Below, in pieces: positions 61,165-64,000 of a stretch of 64,000 nucleotides of DNA. The notes under the pieces were generated by a model, which did no database searches, was not told the DNA's origin, and saw only the letters and a program-made list of their open reading frames with translations. Within the stretch, counting starts at the first letter, position 1; each line of letters starts with the position of its first letter. Source of the DNA: Arthrobacter sp. FW306-07-I (GTDB lineage Bacteria > Actinomycetota > Actinomycetes > Actinomycetales > Micrococcaceae); contig NZ_CP084550.1 of assembly GCF_021800405.1 (NCBI RefSeq), positions 1,612,001 to 1,676,000 of the forward strand, read 5' to 3'. Position numbers and translations under genes: made by a program.

Positions 61165-63708
61165 GTGCGTATCCCACTTTCCTGGCTGCGTGAATTCGCG
61201 GCAGTACCGGCCGAAGCAACGGCCGAAGACGTCATGGCAGAGCTGGTCAAGGTCGGCTTCGAGGAGGAGGCGGTCCACCGCCCCACGGATACCCTGCAGG
61301 GTCCCATCGTGGTGGGCCAGGTCCTGAGCATTGTCAAGGAACCGCAGAGCAACGGCAAGACCATTAACTGGTGCCAGGTCCGTGTGGTCCCGGAGGGGCA
61401 GGAGCAGACGCTCACCGGCAAGGGCATTGACCCCTCCGGTGTGCAGGGCATCGTGTGCGGCGCCCACAACTTCGTTGAGGGCGACAAGGTAGTGGTCACC
61501 CTTCCGGGTGCCGTGCTGCCCGGCGACTTCCACATCGCGGCCCGCAAGACCTATGGGCACCTCTCGGCCGGGATGATCGCCTCCGTCCGCGAGTTGGGTA
61601 TCGGCGAGGACCACGACGGCATCCTGGTGCTGTCCCGCATCGGGCTGGACCCCGAAGTGGGTACCGACGCCATGGAGCTGCTGGGCCTCTACGACCAGGC
61701 CGCGGAAATCAACGTCACCCCGGACCGCGGCTACGCCTTCTCCATCCGCGGTGTGGCCCGTGAATATGCGCACGCCACCGGAACCGCCTTCACGGATCCC
61801 GCATCCAGGGTGCAGGCTCCGGCGGAGCTTTCCGGCGGCTACGGCATCAAGCTCAATGACGATGCCCCCATCTACGGCAAGCCCGGCTGCGACCGTTTCG
61901 TGGCACGCACGGTTCGTGGCGTGGACGCCACGAAGCCCACCCCGCAGTGGATGGTGTCCCGGCTCCGGCTGGCAGGCATCCGCTCCATCTCGTTGCCTGT
62001 GGACATATCCAACTACGTGATGCTGGAACTGGGCCAGCCCACGCACTGCTACGACCTGGACAAGCTGTCCGGGGACATCGTGGTGCGCCGGGCCGCGGCG
62101 GGCGAGAAGATCACCACGCTGGACGGCAAGGAGCGCACCCTTGACGCCGAGGACCTGCTCATCACCGACGACTCCGGTGCCATCGGCATCGCCGGCGTCA
62201 TGGGCGGCGCGGCAACCGAGGTGGGGGACTCGACGTCCAACATCCTCGTAGAGTCCGCGCACTTCGACGAGGTCTCCATCGGGCGCTCGCGCCGCCGGCA
62301 CAAGCTGCCGTCCGAGGCATCCAAGCGCTTCGAACGCGGCGTGGACTGGCAGGTGGCCGGCGTAGCGGCGCAGCGCGTGGTGGACCTCCTGGTGGAACTG
62401 GCCGGTGGCACGGCGGACGAAGCCGGCACCGACGTCGGCACTGCTCCGGAAACCATCACGATCGATCTGCCCGCAGGCTTCGCTGCCGCACGCATCGGCA
62501 TCGACTTCACCGAGGAACAGATCGTCACGTCCCTTGAAGACCTGGGCGCCGTGGTGGTAAAGCACGACGGCGGCTGGACCGTTACGCCGCCCAGCTGGCG
62601 CAGCGACTTGGAGACCAAGGAAGACCTCACCGAGGAGATCGCCCGGCTGGTGGGTTACGACAAGATCCCCGCCACGCTTCCGGTTGCCCCTCCCGGCCGC
62701 GGCCTCACCAGGGTCCAGCAGCAGCGCCGGCGCCTGATCCAGGCCTTGGCGGATTTCGGCCTCACCGAGGTCCTGGCGTACCCGTTCGTGTCCAAGACCG
62801 CCAACGACACCTTTGGGGTGGCGGAGCAGGGCGCGGAGCGGACCGCCGTCAAGCTCGCCAACCCCATCAGCGAGGAGCACGGCTACCTTCGCACGTCCAT
62901 CCTGCCCGGACTGATCGAGGTGGCCAAGCGGAACCATTCGCGCGGCTTCCGCGACCTGGCCCTCTTCGAATCGGGCCTGGTGTTCCTCCCCGGCGAAAGC
63001 GTGGGCACAGCCTCCATCCCGCCGCTCGGAGTCAAGCCCTCCGATGAGGTGCTGGACGACCTGTTCGACGGCGTCCCGGACCAGCCGTTCCACGTGGCCG
63101 CCGTCCTCACCGGCCACGATTCCCCGGCCGCCGCGTCACACACACCCCGCGTATGGGACTGGGCCGATGCGCTGGACGTTGCCCGCCTTGCCGGCGACGT
63201 CCTCGGCGTGGACCTGGTGGTCAGCCAAGGCAGCCACCAGGCATTCCATCCCGGCCGCACCGCCAGGCTTGCACTGCGGACGGGTGAGACCGTGGGGTAC
63301 GCCGGCGAACTGCACCCCAAGCTGCTGGCAGCCTCGGACATGCCCGCCCGTTCGGTTGCCGTTGAGATCAACGCCGACGCGCTGTTCGAGGCCGCACCCG
63401 ACGTGATTGTGGCGCGCCACATCTCGACGTTCCCGGTGGCCACCCAGGACGTGGCGCTCGTGGTCCCGGCCGACGTGCCGGCGGACGCGGTTCTCGCCGC
63501 ACTCCGCGAAGGTGCCGGTGAGCTGCTGGAAGACGTGGCGCTGTTCGACGTCTACGCAGGGAAGGGTATCGAGGAAGGCAAGAAATCGCTGGCCTTCGGG
63601 CTCCGTTTCCGGGCCGCCGATCGCACGCTGACCGCAGACGAAGCCTCGGCAGCCCGCGAAAGCGCAGTTGCACTTGCGGCCGAGCGCTTCGGAGCCGTCC
63701 AGCGCTAG
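61165..63708 (+). CDS. pheT: Phenylalanine-tRNA ligase beta subunit
   Basis: 847 aa from GTG. In order: PheT N-terminal part, EMAP/tRNA-binding-like domain (VGQVLSIVKEPQSNG), B3/4 editing domain (KPTPQWMVSRLRLAGIRSIS), B5 (SRRRHKLPSEASKRFERGVD), and the C-terminal FDX-ACB anticodon-binding domain (FPVATQDVALVVPADV). It edits mischarged tyrosine and binds the tRNA. Confidence 0.96.
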   Translation: MRIPLSWLREFAAVPAEATAEDVMAELVKVGFEEEAVHRPTDTLQGPIVVGQVLSIVKEPQSNGKTINWCQVRVVPEGQEQTLTGKGIDPSGVQGIVCGAHNFVEGDKVVVTLPGAVLPGDFHIAARKTYGHLSAGMIASVRELGIGEDHDGILVLSRIGLDPEVGTDAMELLGLYDQAAEINVTPDRGYAFSIRGVAREYAHATGTAFTDPASRVQAPAELSGGYGIKLNDDAPIYGKPGCDRFVARTVRGVDATKPTPQWMVSRLRLAGIRSISLPVDISNYVMLELGQPTHCYDLDKLSGDIVVRRAAAGEKITTLDGKERTLDAEDLLITDDSGAIGIAGVMGGAATEVGDSTSNILVESAHFDEVSIGRSRRRHKLPSEASKRFERGVDWQVAGVAAQRVVDLLVELAGGTADEAGTDVGTAPETITIDLPAGFAAARIGIDFTEEQIVTSLEDLGAVVVKHDGGWTVTPPSWRSDLETKEDLTEEIARLVGYDKIPATLPVAPPGRGLTRVQQQRRRLIQALADFGLTEVLAYPFVSKTANDTFGVAEQGAERTAVKLANPISEEHGYLRTSILPGLIEVAKRNHSRGFRDLALFESGLVFLPGESVGTASIPPLGVKPSDEVLDDLFDGVPDQPFHVAAVLTGHDSPAAASHTPRVWDWADALDVARLAGDVLGVDLVVSQGSHQAFHPGRTARLALRTGETVGYAGELHPKLLAASDMPARSVAVEINADALFEAAPDVIVARHISTFPVATQDVALVVPADVPADAVLAALREGAGELLEDVALFDVYAGKGIEEGKKSLAFGLRFRAADRTLTADEASAARESAVALAAERFGAVQR

Positions 63709-63728
63709 CGGCACCCCCTCGAAAACGG

Positions 63729-63762
63729 AAGTCCCCGCAACCCTGATGGGTTGCGGGGACTT
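63729..63762. terminator. Terminator after pheT
   Basis: A 15-bp perfect stem (63729-63743 with 63748-63762; core GTCCCCGCAACCC) around a 4-base loop, ending in TTTCC on the plus strand and preceded by AAAACGG, so it may serve both convergent genes. Confidence 0.85.
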
Positions 63763-63797
63763 TCCAATGTTCGGCCAGTGTGGCCCCTGACCATGTG

Positions 63798-64000
63798 TCA
63801 GGGCACCAGGAGGACCTTCCCGGTGGTCTTCCGGCCCTCGAGGTCGCGGTGCGCCTGCCCGGCCTGGCTCAAGGGGTAGCGGGCGCCGATCCGGACCTTC
63901 AGGCTGCCGTCCGCGGCGGCGGCAAAAATCTCGTCAGAGCGCCAGCGCCGCTCCGCTGCATCCCGCAGGTAGTGGCCCATGGTGGGGCGCGTCAGGAAAA
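63798..64000 (-). CDS. NADPH:quinone oxidoreductase-like protein, N-terminus outside window
   Basis: The last 66 or so residues of a zinc-less medium-chain dehydrogenase: FLTRPTMGHYLRDAAERR, then AAADGSLKVRIGARYPLSQAGQAHRDLEGRKTTGKVLLVP. This is the typical end of the QOR family (the L-E-GRKTTGKVLL motif closes the NADPH domain). It reduces quinones with NADPH. The frame is open to base 64000. Confidence 0.85.
   Translation of the reverse strand, partial: FLTRPTMGHYLRDAAERRWRSDEIFAAAADGSLKVRIGARYPLSQAGQAHRDLEGRKTTGKVLLVP

Overview
The window is high-GC DNA (by eye about 65-67 % G+C) from an actinobacterium, most likely a Micrococcaceae member of the Arthrobacter/Pseudarthrobacter type. The reasons are the actinobacterial families (DUF3046 next to recA, a ClgR-like regulator after pgsA-cinA, a PriA-type HisA, DUF1844 beside infC, 13E12/DUF222 HNH proteins, an Rv2578c-type radical SAM protein), TCGAAC-N4-GTTCGA-like SOS boxes, many GTG/TTG starts, and many genes that begin 6-8 bases after a TANNNT -10 box (leaderless transcripts). 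It is almost entirely core chromosome. I see no rRNA, tRNA, CRISPR array, IS element or prophage.

Layout. 1-5.9 kb: ScyD/ScyE-like secreted protein (cut by the window edge), guanine deaminase-like protein with a thioredoxin, an aminotransferase divergent from truB, two small membrane proteins, ribF. 6-8.1 kb: kynA-kynU tryptophan catabolism. 8.2-12.6 kb: rpsO, a structured leader, pnp, M16 peptidase. 12.6-20.8 kb: a lipocalin-like protein, a 13E12 HNH protein, and a molybdenum-cofactor block (moaD-moaA divergent from a membrane-anchored sulfite-oxidase-type enzyme followed by moeA-moaC-mog-moaE). 20.9-32.3 kb: dapB, TM2 protein, acyltransferase-like membrane protein, an SOS-box-controlled DUF222 fragment, dapA-rnj, ftsK, pgsA-cinA. 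32.4-39.8 kb: clgR, marR, DUF3046, recA-recX-miaB-miaA, dapF, methyltransferase. 39.8-45.4 kb: long leader plus hflX, a DinG-type helicase, lexA divergent from a LysM protein. 45.5-51.4 kb: hisC-hisB-hisH-(52 aa membrane protein)-priA, an SseB-domain protein, an MFS transporter. 51.5-55.1 kb: DUF1844 protein, infC-rpmI-rplT, SpoU-type rRNA methyltransferase. 55.2-64 kb: GlsB-type protein, MFS transporter, Nudix hydrolase, Rv2578c-type radical SAM, SIMPL and HExxH proteins, pheS-pheT, and a truncated quinone oxidoreductase.

How the genes work together. RecA, LexA, the LexA-divergent LysM protein, the DUF222 fragment and the radical SAM protein each carry an SOS-like box and appear to form a local part of the DNA-damage regulon. 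dapA, dapB and dapF give three steps of the diaminopimelate/lysine pathway. The Moco genes sit next to one Moco enzyme. rnj and pnp are the RNA-decay nucleases, and infC/rpmI/rplT, rpsO, truB, miaA/miaB and pheST serve translation.

The most interesting signals are regulatory: the pervasive leaderless promoters; a six-codon leaderless ORF (MFLIFE) about 335 bases upstream of hflX; a leaderless 33-codon ORF before rpsO; a candidate Actino-pnp RNA; and infC with an ATT start and a long repeated Ala/Pro/Lys/Glu tail.
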